64,000 nt of DNA from Actinernus sp. WN-2022 (GCA_030867875.1 JAOWCC010000019.1:35445976-35509975); one strand, 5' to 3'. Counted from the stretch's first letter, positions 21,430-33,560 are shown. Translations and numbers: made by a program. The notes: a model not told the origin generated them from the letters alone.

Positions 21430-21742
21430 TATGGCTCAAGGGAGCACGGCAGAGTTTTGTTTCACTCACGATCTCTTCCAGGTTCAGCCGCCATCTTGAA
21501 ATTCATGTATGACAATGCGACTTTCCGCTGACCCTAAATAATGTTGGCGCTCACGAGGGAGTTCGTCGAACGAGTTCCGAAGCGCCTCTTCGGAACTCGT
21601 TCGGCCCTCGTGAGCGTGAGCGCTAACATTATTTAGGGTCAGCGGAAAGTCGCATTGTAATGCATGAATTTCAAGATGGCGGCTGAACCTGGAAGAGATC
21701 GTGAGTGAAACAAAACAGGTAAGTCTGCCGTGCTCCCTTGTA
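21430..21742. repeat. Large near-perfect palindrome
   Basis: The arms of about 130-150 bp contain GGGAGCACGGCAGA, CAAGATGGCGGCTGAACCTG (inverse on the left) and CGACTTTCCGCTGACCCTAA. They meet at CGAACGAGTTCCGAAG/CGGAACTCGTTCG. It is a foldback element about 310 bp long. Confidence 0.85.
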
Positions 21743-21771
21743 TGGCTCGCGGTATTATGACGGCCGAATAG

Positions 21772-22314
21772 CCCACTTCCGAGATATGCCTCACTTCCTA
21801 CCTACAAAGGAATCAATACGAGGCTCCGTGCATTATGTTCTGTCGTTTGTGAAAAACTACAGAAGTGCTGAAGTCTTGCCGTCACGAATGACTGAGCATT
21901 AGGCCAGATTTTAAAAATTACTTGTTTAGCGTCCACCCATTTCAATTTTTCCAGGTAGGGAGGGAGGTTTTTTATTTTTCTATGAAGTTTATTTTGTCTT
22001 GATTAGACATTATTCACTCACCTCGTGTTCATGACCTCGTGTTGTAGAAACAAAATGGATGTTAAAATATTGAATGCGCCGGCGCATATTTTAAGTGGTA
22101 CATGTAGGGGTCTGGGTACAAGAATTTGTGTTCGCGGACGCATTTACACTTTCTAAAGTTTTTTATGAAAAATAAAAAAAAATTAGAGGTCGCGGGGTCA
22201 TTTCTCAAGTCGGGCGGGGACGCTAAACAAGCATTTTTTTTAATCTGGCTTTATGCACGGAGCCTCGTACTGATTCCTTTGTATGTAGAAAGTGAGGCAT
22301 ATCTCGGAAGTGGG
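21772..22314. mobile_element. MITE, about 540 bp
   Basis: CCCACTTCCGAGATATGCCT through GGAATCAATACGAGGCTCCG is inverted at 22253-22314. The roughly 420-bp interior is non-coding. Confidence 0.8.
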
Positions 22315-22319
22315 TGATT

Positions 22320-22495
22320 GGCATCATAAAGATTCGCACTTTTCAGTTGGAAGATTTTGGCCGATCTTTGAGATTTTTTGGACCATGTATTTCCTGATAT
22401 TGAAGCTTTTTTTTCTCTGAGCTTTCTAATTATGCAGAAAATCGTACATTTGAAAAGTTGGTTTTTAAATTCCGCACGTGTATTCAATTACCCAT
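22320..22495 (+). repeat. Dispersed repeat shared with 30130-30895
   Basis: AAGATTTTGGCCGATCTTTG and AAATTCCGCACGTGTATTCA are found, on the other strand, near 30800-30870 and 30140-30170. The copy at 30 kb has a further 600 bp between these parts, so this one looks internally deleted. Confidence 0.6.
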
Positions 22496-23093
22496 CTCGG
22501 GCGCGGATCCAGAAAAAAATCTGACCGGTTTCCGACTTCCCAACTCAAACTCCAAAATTGGAAATTTTACTGAACCCCTCCCCCTCTCTCAAAGAGAGTT
22601 TTAATTGAATGTTAAGGTTACTAAAAAAATCTGGAAATTTTGACCGGTTTCCGTAAACAGGTCTGGATCCGTTCCTGCATCTACGGTGGCCCGATCCACG
22701 CGGACTTTTCTAACGTGGTAATGTGGTTTTGAATTTCTTTCCAAACCACGTTCGGTTCCTAATTTCGTCCAAAACCACGTGGTAACGTGGTTTTGAATTC
22801 CGTTAGACACGTGGTAACCTGACCGGGCTACCGTACCCATCAATAGCACTGAATATATATGAGAGAAAACATTTAGTGCTGCTTCAAGTAACAATAAAGG
22901 CACCCAAAAACTACCTTTCATAATTAGGACACATGTCTCGAGTTTTGGTTTGTCTTGCTTAGAAAACAATTGTTATGCATACACGTGAACCCCGTTATGA
23001 TACGGTAAGAATACAGAGGCGATAATTAAGAAACGAGTCATTTTAGATCACATTGTTTTCTTTTATTTCTCTTACAAAGATGTATTCGAAACA

Positions 23094-23739
23094 CGGTGGG
23101 CATAAATGACCCTGAAATCGCTCACGTTGAGCGTACCAAAAATGTATAAACTTGCAAAAGAATTTTACTTCGACCTCAACGTTAACGAAATTTTGGTAGG
23201 TTAATATTAATATGAAATTACGTCTTCAAGTTCGATCGGGTTTGTATACTGATTGACGTCGTTGTGACGTCATGATGAACGACTCCTTTTAAAGGTACAT
23301 TTCTTCGTTAAAACACGAAAAATACTCATTTATTTTCTTAGAGACGTTTTCAAAAATGTATGACGTCATAATGACGTATAATCTTGTTGACGGTGAATTT
23401 TAAAGCAATTTCTCTCAAAATTGAAAATTCTAAAAACATACGATTGTGGGTACAGATGTATTCTTCAAGTTGCTAGATTTTCATGAACAACTATTCTAAA
23501 CTCTAAAAGATTAATGAAGAAGTTATTTTGTAAATGGTCTTACGTTGAATATTTCCCGCCAAATTTTGGCGGGAAAATTACAAAAACATTAACATTTAAT
23601 AACTTGTCTCCCTCTTAACTAATCGAACTCGGGTTTTCGATTCCTTTGTTATCAAGATGATGGGAATTCAGAAATATATAATTTACTGATTTTGAAAATA
23701 TAGCAACGTGAGCGATTTGAGGGTCATTTGTGCCCACCG
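23094..23739. mobile_element. MITE, about 646 bp
   Basis: The ends CGGTGGGCATAAATGACCCT and AGGGTCATTTGTGCCCACCG are inverted repeats that extend to about 36 bp (CGCTCACGTT inside). No open frame of note. Confidence 0.85.
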
Positions 23740-24178
23740 TGAAAGTTCTGTTATTTTATTTTTCTGTGCTGCGCGTCTAGAATCTGAAAACCTTCTTCAC
23801 AATCACCTATTGTAACGTCAGGTACTGGGAATAAAATTAGTTTTGCCATGCTGTCCACGAAATTGAAAAGCCTGACTAACTGCTTCTAATTGCGGACTTT
23901 TGAGTTTTCTTTGTGTTGGAGGTGAGATTGTTTTTCCTTGGTTATGTGCGACGTACGAAACTGAATTGAGCCGCCACAATGTAGATTTATAAGTAGAGAA
24001 TCGAAGTTTAAAACTAATTTCCTCTTCATAGACGCACAACACAAACAAACAAAATAGCAAACTTATCTTTCGAATACATTCTTGTAGAAACGATTTTACA
24101 GTTGAGTTCCCCTCTAAACAAACTTATTCAGCAGAAACTTTACTACCAATTCGAGACTATTTATTGTCCACTGTCAAA

Positions 24179-24384
24179 TTAAACATAACTGAAGCTGAGG
24201 ATAAACGGTGTATTAGGCCTTTGACCCATAAGGCCTAATCCGATTCTGATGATATCCCTTGCCATCTCTTTACTGCCTTCTCGTGGGCATTTCGCTGCTC
24301 TTGTAACGGATTCGTCCATTACAGGCATCAAAGCCAACACCTCGTCGAGGTTATCTGTCGTTGTAATCTTCTTTTGTTTTTTAG
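24179..24384 (-). CDS. Terminal exon of an unrecognised minus-strand gene
   Basis: On the minus strand a strong acceptor (CTTTTCCTCTCTTACAG) precedes an open frame of 67 codons. It reads KKQKKITTTDNLDEVLALMP, then VMDESVTRAAKCPREGSKEM and ARDIIRIGLGLMGQ, and ends SFSYV and a stop. It starts with two bases of a split codon. The composition, with an acidic stretch followed by an amphipathic segment, looks like real coding sequence. I could not place the upstream exon, expected at higher coordinates, and I recognise no family. Confidence 0.45.
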
Positions 24385-24828
24385 CTGTAAGAGAGGAAAA
24401 GGGGCATTGATAAGACCGGTACTCTTTTAACTTGGAGTTTTTGCATCCCAAGTGTGAACTGAAGAGGTATCACTAAATTAAAGCATCTTGCCATTTCAAA
24501 ACTACTAAACATATTGATTAGATTGGTTGGTCATACAACGACCTTTCAAACCAAACCCACTTAGTGTATTTTAAAAAATGATTACTCGACACAATCCGCG
24601 CGGTGATATGCTTCTAAAATCTATTCTGAGAATATAACAAGTAAAATTCTGTAAGACGTATTTTTTTTAGTTGTACCATTTTTTTAACCAAAAAATGAAG
24701 AAATTTCATTGGGCGCTTTTGAAAGCCTGTTGAGTGCATGATTACCGCTGGGGGAACATGTACACGGATCAATTAGTATAATTTATTCTGTTATTGTTCA
24801 TCTTATTTCGGTATACCTATACCCTATA

Positions 24829-25079
24829 GAGCGGATTTCAATTGAGTGTCGGAAGTGTTTTGGTTTTGCGTTTACTAAGCTCTCCTATTGGCTGAGAAAG
24901 TAAACCAACCAATCAGAATCCAAAGTAAAACCAAACGCAAACTGGTTTCGGTTTTGCTTTGGTTTGTCATTGGCTCACAGGGAAGCCATTTACGAGTTAC
25001 TTGTGATTACTCGCTCCTATGATTGGCTGGCTGTGGGTAATTTGCGTTTGGTTTTACTACACTCAATTGAAAACCGCTC
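24829..25079. mobile_element. MITE family B, copy 2, TA target site
   Basis: Opposite orientation to 2359-2612. The ends are GAGCGGATTTCAATTGA and TCAATTGAAAACCGCTC with TA on both sides. Confidence 0.85.
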
Positions 25080-25630
25080 TAAATGCTGATATACGATTAT
25101 GGTTAGCAAAACGATCGATTTAACCTCCAATCTTTTCGTTCTTTTTCGTTCAAGCGGCTTTTATTGTTCTACATGTTTTGAAGATTCTATCGGAAAAGAA
25201 AAGTTTTCCATTTTTTCCATTTGATATATTCAGTCAAACAAGCTTTTTGCTGACGTGCATTTAACAAATTGAAGTTTTTTTTTTATGTGTCTGTCCTAAT
25301 ATTGCCAATGATTTTCGTCATAACATGGTCAAAATAGCTGTGGATCCACGAGGCGTCTTTGCCGACAACAACTTTTAGCTTCAAACGAGTGTGTACAAAC
25401 TGCCTTTCGAGTCGAAAAGTCAAAAACGTAAACAGGTCTTTATGCTCTCCCGAACTCTATAAAAATACCTAAGCTACTCTAAACTGTTAGCGTTTTAGAG
25501 CGACTTGGTCTTGTAGGTATCTCTGAATCAAATGGAGGTCTAGATTATTACCGCCACATTGCTGATTCCCCAATAAAGTTCTGGTATCTTACGGCGAAAC
25601 ACTAGAAACATTCCAAGATGTTGTTGTAAG

Positions 25631-26126
25631 AGGGGCTGAATGGGGGGGTACCAATATCAGTTAACAGCTAAATTTTTAGCTATTTATCAGTTATCAGTTA
25701 AATTTTGCCGTTATCAGTTAAGTTATATAAAAAGACTGCCCTAACCTGATTTGAATACATATTTGCTGGTATGAAATGAATAATAACCGCTAATTCAACA
25801 TCAAACACTACATTTTGTCTATTCATTTGAACAACATAACTTTTAATGATAACATCCTATTTTATGTGAAGGAAAATGTACATAATTTAGTAGAATGCTC
25901 GCATAAAAATTGAAAATTGCGAACCAAGGCAGGAAAATCTATCGAAAACCATCCGAAAAGCCAATAATAGCATGTGACGTTACGTCATTTTAATAAAATA
26001 TAATGAAATATCAGGTAACAGCTATTTCACAAATATCAGCTAACAGCTAAAAAAAGGTAAGATTCTCAGTTAACAGCAATATTTTTGGGCCATTTCTCAG
26101 TTATCAGTTAACCCCATTCAGCCCCT
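25631..26126. mobile_element. hAT-like MITE with near-perfect 8-bp duplication
   Basis: The terminal repeats AGGGGCTGAATGGGG and CCCCATTCAGCCCCT are flanked by GTTGTAAG and CTTGTAAG (7 of 8 match). Inside both ends are many TCAGTTAACAG/TATCAGTTA motifs, like subterminal transposase-binding sites of hAT elements. It is 496 bp with no transposase. Confidence 0.8.
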
Positions 26127-26173
26127 CTTGTAAGACTGAGACTGCCTATTATTGTACAAGACAGGGTGAACCG

Positions 26174-26371
26174 GCGGCTGTAAAGTACAGGTCAGGTCAC
26201 AGGTCAGGTCACTTCTTGTTTACCTGTGAACCCTAGCTCTAGGTAAGTGAGAACCCGTCGTTTACCTGTGAACGCGTCCGATGGTTAGGGTTAGGTTTGT
26301 GGTTAGGATTTGTCTTAGAATTAACAACCCGACCTGTGACCTGACCTGTGACCTGTATTTTACACCCGCCG
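26174..26371. mobile_element. MITE flanked by 12-bp direct repeats
   Basis: GCGGCTGTAAAGTACAGGTC at the left pairs imperfectly with GACCTGTGACC...TATTTTACACCCGCCGC at the right. CAGGGTGAACCG occurs immediately outside both ends (26162-26173 and 26372-26383). A duplication of about 9-12 bp suggests a Mutator-like source. The interior carries GGTTAGGGTTAGG-like sequence. Confidence 0.75.
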
Positions 26372-26858
26372 CAGGGTGAACCGTCACACCAGGGCTAGCC
26401 GAGGAATATGGTTACAAAGACTGAACATTAGAAATAGACTTTGTTTCGTCAGTTCATTTGGCTCCGCAGATATCCAAGGCTACAGACCCGTGTTAGCATG
26501 TTCCGCGTTCCGGTGGCCTACAGCAGACGAGTGGCAAGACTGGATTGGCACTGGAGGAAGTTTCCGTCCTGTGTGGACGTTATTAACTATATACAAATTT
26601 CACATTAAAATGCTAACTATATATAATGTTGTTAAAAACTATTTAAAATTACACTGATATATAGGTAAAAAGCAAAATTTGTTATGACCATATCATTGTT
26701 ATTAATCATCTATTTTTAAAACTAATAATTCAGTAATATATAAAATAATCGTTCTTGTGAGGGGCAGTTTGCGGTGATTCAGCACCAAAGTCTGAATTAT
26801 GCAAATATAAATTATGATATATGCATATATTTATATATTTTATAATATATTTTATATA

Positions 26859-27073
26859 CAGCCGTTTGCAAAAATTCTGACCCCCTTACCATATATAAAT
26901 ATATATCAAACATATATCTAACATTATGGGGTGCCATTGCTGATTTTTTTTTCAAGTTGCCTATCATCAAGGGCTTCAGAAAAAAATATAGGAAGAGGTA
27001 TCCCATAATGTTTGATACATTTTTATATATATTTATATATGGTGAGGGGGGTCAGAATTTTTGCAAACGGCTG
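26859..27073. mobile_element. Mariner-type MITE, TA target site
   Basis: CAGCCGTTTGCAAAAATTCT and its inverse ending CAAACGGCTG are flanked by TA. Inside are long AT-rich inverted stretches (CATATATAAATATATA). Confidence 0.88.
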
Positions 27074-27299
27074 TATATATTTTATATGCATATATTTATA
27101 TATTTTATATATAAAATCTAAATTATGCAATTATAATTATTACTATTAAATCTAAATTAATAGCGACACCAGATGGAGTGATAGTTCACTGTTCAGCTGC
27201 GTAAGTAAATTTACAATTCATAATTTAAGTGTTTTCTATTACATATGGTAAACCATAACCCAAAAGAAGTAATAACAGAGGAAATCATGGAAACAATTG

Positions 27300-27623
27300 G
27301 CCGGTAACAAAACGAGCAGGGGACTGGGACCTAGTTTATCAGAATTACTCTAATTCTAAAATGAAGTTCATCACATCATAGAGCATGTTGAAATTAGCAT
27401 TTGTGCCAAGTTTGATGTAATTCAAGTGAATCGTGTCTGAATTATAAGCAATTGAAATTTTGATGCCTTCTAGCATCGTCAATATTGAGCCAAAGTTCAC
27501 CAAACTTTCCAGACTAGCTAAGTTTGATCTGTGCTTTTGGAAAATAATGCTCACTTTGACTAGTTATTAATTGAATTAGTTTTACTGACTCGGTTCCAGT
27601 CCCCCACTCGTTTTGTTACCGGC
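27300..27623. mobile_element. MITE, about 324 bp
   Basis: The ends GCCGGTAACAAAACGAGCAG and GAGTGGGGGACTGGAACC (inverse) with CTCGTTTTGTTACCGGC are inverted repeats of about 30 bp. The minus open frame inside is not a gene. Confidence 0.8.
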
Positions 27624-27874
27624 TAATTAAAAGCGCAATGAGCTAATTATGAACTGAAGTATGTCGTGATTGGTTTCACTTGAAAAAAGTAACCATGCAA
27701 TCAGGAAAAATAGTAAACGCAGTCTTGGATTCAGTTGGATTCCTTACCAGCACAATGTTTATTTTATTTAAAAAATAAATAAAATGTCAACTTTGTTTGT
27801 CTCTGATTGGTAGGAAAGCACAAATAATTTCTCACAGCCAATAGAAAACCTAAGAAAATGAAAAACCAAGCAAT

Positions 27875-28057
27875 AGACCACTTGCGATATATGCTTCACA
27901 AACGATTCAATGCGAGGCTCAGGGGTAAAATTGCGCAGTAAATCGTAATAACAAAAGAATACATTTTATGTGTTCTTTTGTTTTTACGATTCACTGCTCA
28001 ATTTTGCCTCTGAGCCTCGCATTGAATCGTTTGTGAAGCATATATCGAAAGTGGTCT
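27875..28057. repeat. Foldback element, arms about 85 bp
   Basis: AGACCACTTGCGATATATGC through CAATGCGAGGCTCAG pairs with the right arm ending AAAGTGGTCT. The centre is an AT-rich ATACATTTTATGTGTT loop. Confidence 0.88.
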
Positions 28058-28245
28058 CTTACCGAACTGATTGCTTTCGACACTGCATCGAAAATATGGA
28101 GTATCCATTTTCCGAAACACATCTCAGTTGAACAATATATCATTCAGCGAGCGGCAAAGCTCAGTATAGTAGTCACCTTGCAACTCATGAACTAAAACGT
28201 AATCCTGTTTTTAGATTTCGTGGTCATTAAATGATGTGAATGGTT

Positions 28246-28570
28246 TCAACATGATGCCAAGCCTTGGTCCTGGATGTGATCTTCCATTACCGGATGCGTG
28301 TCATATTTTGGCAGATATGGCCGGGTTATCCCCCTCATCCAGTCGGTGCTCGTTAGGCAAAAACGAAGGGACCAAGTTAGAGGAAATATCAGGCTCCAAC
28401 GAATAAACAGAGAATTGAGGAGCTGTCGCGTGAAAGTGGAACACGCCATAGGATTTTTCAAAATGTATCGTTGTATTTCTGGACGATGGAGGCACAGACG
28501 TACCTTTCTTTCCGTTGCCATCCATTGATGTGCTTCTTTAAGTAATAGAAGAGTCGGTAATTTAATGGCT
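28246..28570 (+). pseudogene. Harbinger-type transposase relic
   Basis: The + frame reads LQRINRELRSCRVKVEHAIG, then FFKMYRCISGRWRHRRTFLS. This matches the end of DDE_4 (PIF/Harbinger) transposases, where the pattern N-x-x-L-S-x-x-R-x-x-V-E-H-A-I-G-x-L-K carries the last catalytic Glu (VEHAIG). Upstream pieces (GYPPHP in another frame) are out of frame. No DNA-binding partner was found. It is the only transposase trace here that could relate to the TWA-flanked family H MITEs. Confidence 0.65.
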
Positions 28571-29369
28571 TCATAATTTAAATAGGTTCAAGAGTTTTTT
28601 GGCACAAAATGTAAAGTTAATTTGATCATAATTTGTTGCGGGCGACAAAAGGAGCCCGCAAACCTAATCTTAGCACTGACTAGCGGCATGCTAGAATTGT
28701 TCTTCCAACTGGTATGATTGGAATGAAAAGAATGTTACAGCCACCAAGGCTGTCACGGCTCAAACTTCACTACCATGTTCGGAAAACTGAACGCAATCTC
28801 CTAGAATGTAAATCATGAAGCCAAAATAGCCCGGGCAATTCACAGACAACAGTCTTGTGAGCAATTCTCATACGTTTGAAGCTATAAAAGTGATTATCCG
28901 CTGCGAGAGATCCGATAGAACGAGCAGTTTACGAAAGCGCTAGAAACTTGAACGGCTTTGCGTAAATACGCTAAAATTTCAATGTTGGACATTTTGCAGT
29001 GAGAAAAGTCAGCGCCGGTTAGTTTTCTGAATTTTTAGAGATGTCACAAACGCTCGACAATAATTAATAACACTAATACTTACAGTCGATAAGAAGGGAA
29101 TTACAAATAGCAATTGTAACTTTGTAACTACTTACAACTAATGTGATAACAAATGCAGAATTCAGGGGAAAAAACATTCATTTCTCTAAAAACAACAGAA
29201 AGTTCTTTAGATTTACATATATTTCTCCCCATGCAACAAACTATGACTATATTGAGAAGATGACGTCAGTTTTTCCAACTCATCACATAAATGGAGATCT
29301 CATACGTTCGCCCGCACTGGCATAACCATTCGTTACTACTAGTAAATATATATGTATATACAGTATATA
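28571..29369. other. No feature recognised
   Basis: No exon with supporting splice sites and no clear repeat border. The 60-codon + frame at 29143 lacks motifs. Confidence 0.35.
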
Positions 29370-29523
29370 CAGTCAATGCCAAAAAGATTGTACAGCAGAA
29401 CATAATATAATACTATAATATCCATTGTTTTGGGCTATTGTCTAGGCCAAAACAATAGGCCAAAACAATGGATATTGTAGTATTATATTATGTTCTGCTG
29501 GACAACCTTTTTGGCATTGACTG
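29370..29523. mobile_element. Mariner-type foldback MITE, TA target site
   Basis: CAGTCAATGCCAAAAAGATT and its inverse ending GGCATTGACTG are flanked by TA. The arms extend over CAGCAGAACATAATATAATA and GGATATTGTAGTATTATA almost to the centre. Confidence 0.9.
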
Positions 29524-29702
29524 TATGTATATACATGTATATATTATATATATATATATAAGAATCTAATAAACATCTACCATAATCTTTTAAAATTGAG
29601 TTCGTATTCTTTAACAGTTTTGTGATCCTTATTAGGAATGCCAAAACAAAACAATCATAGAGAGTCAAAAGAAACCGCGATAGGAAGTCTGCTCATGCAT
29701 AA

Positions 29703-29870
29703 GCCCGCTACACACGAGAGCTATCAGCTTAGCCATGCAACGGACACGATCGAGAAGTCGTTTGCTGAAGCCCCGTTTCCATATAATCGTATCGCCTCGA
29801 TATCTTTAAGGGCGATCGGAATGATTATATGGAAACCGGACTTAAGCTGATAGCCTCGTGTGCGGCTGGC
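29703..29870. mobile_element. MITE, about 168 bp
   Basis: GCCCGCTACACACGAGAGCT and ATCAGCTTA pair with TAAGCTGATAGCCTCGTGTG followed by CGGCTGGC. An inner pair (CCGTTTCCATATAATCG with inverse) forms the centre. Confidence 0.85.
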
Positions 29871-30080
29871 TATAGTCTAATTACCCATCATGTCACCACG
29901 ACAATAAATCATCAGTTTCACAAAAAGTCATTACAATCTCATTTAGTTTGTAATTATAATTTCATAATTTCTAATTGCGTTGAAGAATAACTCCAATTCC
30001 CCAGACTCATCATCCCACTTATCATGCGTGCGCCAGAAGATGACCCGAGACATGAGACATTTGTCCTAATTGTGAAAGGT

Positions 30081-30895
30081 CTAATATGTTAATTTTATCA
30101 TTGTAATTACCTCAGTTTTCGTCATGAATGGGTGACTGAATACACGTGCGGAATTTGACAACACGCTGTGAAATATACGATTTGGTGCATAATTAGAAAG
30201 CTCAGAGGAGAAAAGATTTAAACCACCTACATCAGTCCCGACTTCAGTGCGCAAAAACGTATTCATGAAACGAAATCAAATTGCACATGGTGTCACAAAA
30301 TATGTTGCCCTACGACATACTCGCGAACGAGGCCAAAGTTTTTGTTTAGATTTTTAAATATTCACATCAATTCAAAATTGGTGCTTTTTACCAACTTTAC
30401 TTCCTTCATCTGGTGGCATACTACTCCGTACAGCTTTCTCGACTTTCTTGTAATTAACACAGTAGTTTCCTATGGTGTTAAACTATAGATTACCTGGTAG
30501 AATTCGACGCGGCGATTATAGTTGCCTCAGATTTTGCATGCCGGACACTTTGAAACAATGATATTTTGCGGTAACATTTATATCTCTTGTTGTGGAAGTT
30601 TCCATTCCATCGATTTTCTTGAAACTCGTTACCAACAAAGCTCATGTTAGTTAATCTTTAACATCTTTTTTATAAAAATCTATCGTGTCGTTTTGAAGAT
30701 TTTAGCATTTTACTTAAAAACAAGTGGTCGAAAGAAACATTTATATCTTCGAAAATATTATGTTCTTGGAATTCTGTTTTGTGTTTACTATTCTTCAATA
30801 TCATGAACTATGTGGTCCAAAAAATCTCAAAGATCGGCCAAGAACTTCCCGCTGAAAAGTACGAATCTTGACGATACCCATGTGACCAAATGCAG
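30081..30895 (-). repeat. Dispersed repeat, longer copy of the 22.3-kb repeat
   Basis: On the minus strand it starts with the sequence around CCGATCTTTGAGATTTTTTG and reaches AATTCCGCACGTGTATTCAG, as in 22320-22495, but with about 600 bp more between the two parts. A 61-codon minus frame (30081-30266) ends near a donor-like GAG|GTAATT. It is not recognised and probably repeat-derived. Confidence 0.5.
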
Positions 30896-31424
30896 TCCTC
30901 TGATTGACTTAAAAGCTCATGAATTATTAATGTGTTGAGAAGACACATTCAAGCAAAGTCGTCCGAGAGGACATACTCATTGCCGCAGTATATTGTCTTC
31001 ATAACCATGGCTACAAGGAGCTCAACTAATCCCCAGATAGCCTTTCTCATCCTCCAAAAAGGGTTTTAGAGGGTTTTTGATTTCTAATATCTCTCTATAA
31101 TAGAAAGTAAAATATAATGAGAAAGAAGACAGGAAGCGAGTTCATAGCGATTTTTTTCTCTCGCAAAACCGCATCCAGTCAATATTTGCCTTCACAGAGG
31201 ATCGATTTACTATTCGCGCCAGTCCCTTACAGCGCGAGTATAAATAGGAGATCTGCATATAATTTCGGCCCAGTTTGCATAAGAATCCTTCGGCGCTTGA
31301 TGTTGACTTACTCGGTTGAGTTATGGCGAATGCTCAAGCGCTCCTTCTACCAGACCCGCCTGTTAATCCAGACCCACAGCAAGTGGCTTTACTGGTAAAT
31401 TTTCTCTTGTACTTTTATCCGTAG

Positions 31425-32530
31425 TAGTTAGCGGGTTTGTGTAGTGCCTTTCCCTCGGCTCCCATTTATTTATGCTTGCACGCTTTAGTATGAAGTTTAG
31501 TCTTGGTGGTTATGTATGCTTTGCCTCACAAACACCGGGTTTGTAGTGCTTTTTCCTTCTGTTCCCCTACACTTTGCATGCTTTAGTTTAAAGTTATGAG
31601 GTTATGCATGCTTTGCCTCTCGAACTCCGGGTTTGTGTTGGGCTTTACCCTCGACTTTCCCTTCCCTTCCCACCCCCCCCCCCCCCCCCCCCCCCCCCTA
31701 ACTAACACGCTTTAGATAGTTGATATCAGTTTATTTTACGAGGTTATGCGTGTTTCGCCTCACAAACGTTTGGGTTTGTGCAGTGCTTTTTTCTCTAGTC
31801 TCATAAATTCACTGCATGTCGTGCATTCAAAGTATTCGAGGATAGTTTGTGTTGTTATATACAGTCAACTCTCTCCTGCGACCACTTCCCATAAGCGACC
31901 AATTTGAGTACCAAATAACGGTTTTTTTTTCTCAGTCAAATTCTGTTGTAAAAACTCTCTCGTAAGCGACCAACGCAAAAATTCTTAAGCGACCGCGACC
32001 ACTTTTTAGTCTCAACACTTGACATTTTCTACTGTTTATTGTTTCCGATAAGCGACCACCAAAGTAGATTCTACTGTATTTTTAGAAAATCATTACTCAA
32101 ATACCACAAAGTTCAATTTTTAATGGCGCTGACAGATAAGAAACTGAAAAAGATTGGAAAAACTTGAGCTAGAATTCCCGTGCTTAGCTATGTTGTTATG
32201 GTGACAGCGCGCTAGAACTGTGCTATAAATCTGATCCGTTTAGCAAGCACTTGGGCTACCTGTGTTGCTTTTTCCCGTAAGCGACCACCTCCCGTAAGCG
32301 ACCACTGTCCGTGCACCAAGGGTGGTCGCTTAAGAGAGAGAGAGTTGACTGTAATGAGGTGTTTCGTCTCAGACACCGCGTTTGTACACGGATTTCCTTT
32401 TGTTTGTGTGTTTTAGATGTTCTGTATACCTTGCCTCACGACTTCCGCGGGTTTGTTTGGTTAGTTTCTCCCTAGGCTCCTAAGTTTACCCGCTTTAGGC
32501 TGAAGTATGAGGTTTTGAATCTTTCCGTTA
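31425..32530 (+). repeat. Degenerate tandem repeat, unit about 110-130 bp
   Basis: The phrase CGGGTTTGTGTAGTGC (variants), then CTCGGCTCC, then GCTTTAGTATGAAGTT and ATGAGGTTATGCATGCTTTG, recurs about six times with drift. A mariner-type MITE (31862-32351) interrupts the array, and a C homopolymer near 31673 lies inside one unit. Confidence 0.7.
31862..32351. mobile_element. Mariner-type MITE, 490 bp, TA target site
   Basis: CAGTCAACTCTCTCCTGCGA and its inverse ending GAGAGAGAGTTGACTG are flanked by TA. Several internal GCGACCAC / GTAAGCGACCA motifs occur on both sides. Confidence 0.88.
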
Positions 32531-33249
32531 TCCGTGTTGCACCTGATACAAGCACCGGTTTTTGTACTGAGTGCTTTCCCTACGCATATAAAAGCTATAA
32601 CGTCGTGTGACATAACATTATATACTGGCTGTTATATTACAAAATCGCCGTTTTGGATTAAACCACTCAGCCAGGAATTTATTGTCAAGCACAATGGTAT
32701 GCCAGATGTACAGTCTGCCTGTCTGATTGTGCATTCGTTGGTACATAATAGGACAATATAGCATTCACGTTCTCTGATTGTTTCACTGGTATAATGTGTG
32801 CTTCATGGATAACGGTATCGCCTTTTAATTGTATGTTTTTGATTCCTTAATGTCCCTTCCTATGGTAGCCTGAAAGGGTGTCTAATGCCCTAGTAGGATT
32901 ACTGACGCTCAAGCTACCATCCCTTGGGTGGGTTCTCTTGCGTTCTTCTTGCGCCTCAATTATAAAAAAAATTCTATACCTTATTCTCGTTTTTTTTTTT
33001 GGCGCGAATTTCCTATACGCTTCTTTATTTTTTGTTATCCTGTTCTACCGCCCAAGGGCTGGCAGCCGGCTAGAGTTCCGATTTCACGACCTCCTTTCTC
33101 TTATTCCCAGGATGACCTCCTCACCCATTTATCAGCCCTTCGTCTTAAGTTTTGGGTGGCGGGATGGGTCTTCTTGGCTTAAGTATTAGGGATCGAGTGT
33201 GCTTCGGATCATTGGGTGTTATTCTCTATTAAGCGTTCAATTGCAGGGC

Positions 33250-33560
33250 GTGGTGCATATCTCCAGCTCTTATTCAATGAGCGTGAAAGGGACTGCCGCG
33301 AATGGTATGCTATGCTCCGCTGGCCGAAAGAATGAAGGCTATACAAGTTTCCGAGGGCTTAAACTTTTTAAGTAAACAATTTTCTAACTTTGTAAACTCA
33401 CAGTGAATTACAAATTAGAAAACTTACTGAACCTGTTAAAGTCGTAGGCTTAGCTTTAAAGTAGTTGTTGTTGTTTTTGGCGAAAGAGTTCACATACTCC
33501 TAACATTAGAAACAGGGGTGATTATCTTTGCTTTCTTTCAGTTTGGGCGGGAAACTGGCA
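33250..33560 (+). repeat. Dispersed repeat, inverted partner at 52590-52890
   Basis: GCTCCGCTGGCCGAAAGAAT, ACTCACAGTGAATTACAAAT and ACTGAACCTGTTAAAGTC occur inverted around 52765-52890, in the same relative order. The outer part (CGCATGCGC and GGGCGGGAAACTG) is also shared. Confidence 0.65.

Noticed and set aside
26280..26310. Telomere or interstitial telomeric repeat (GGTTAGGGTTAGG)
   Set aside because: Only about two imperfect units, inside a MITE. This is too short to be a telomeric tract.
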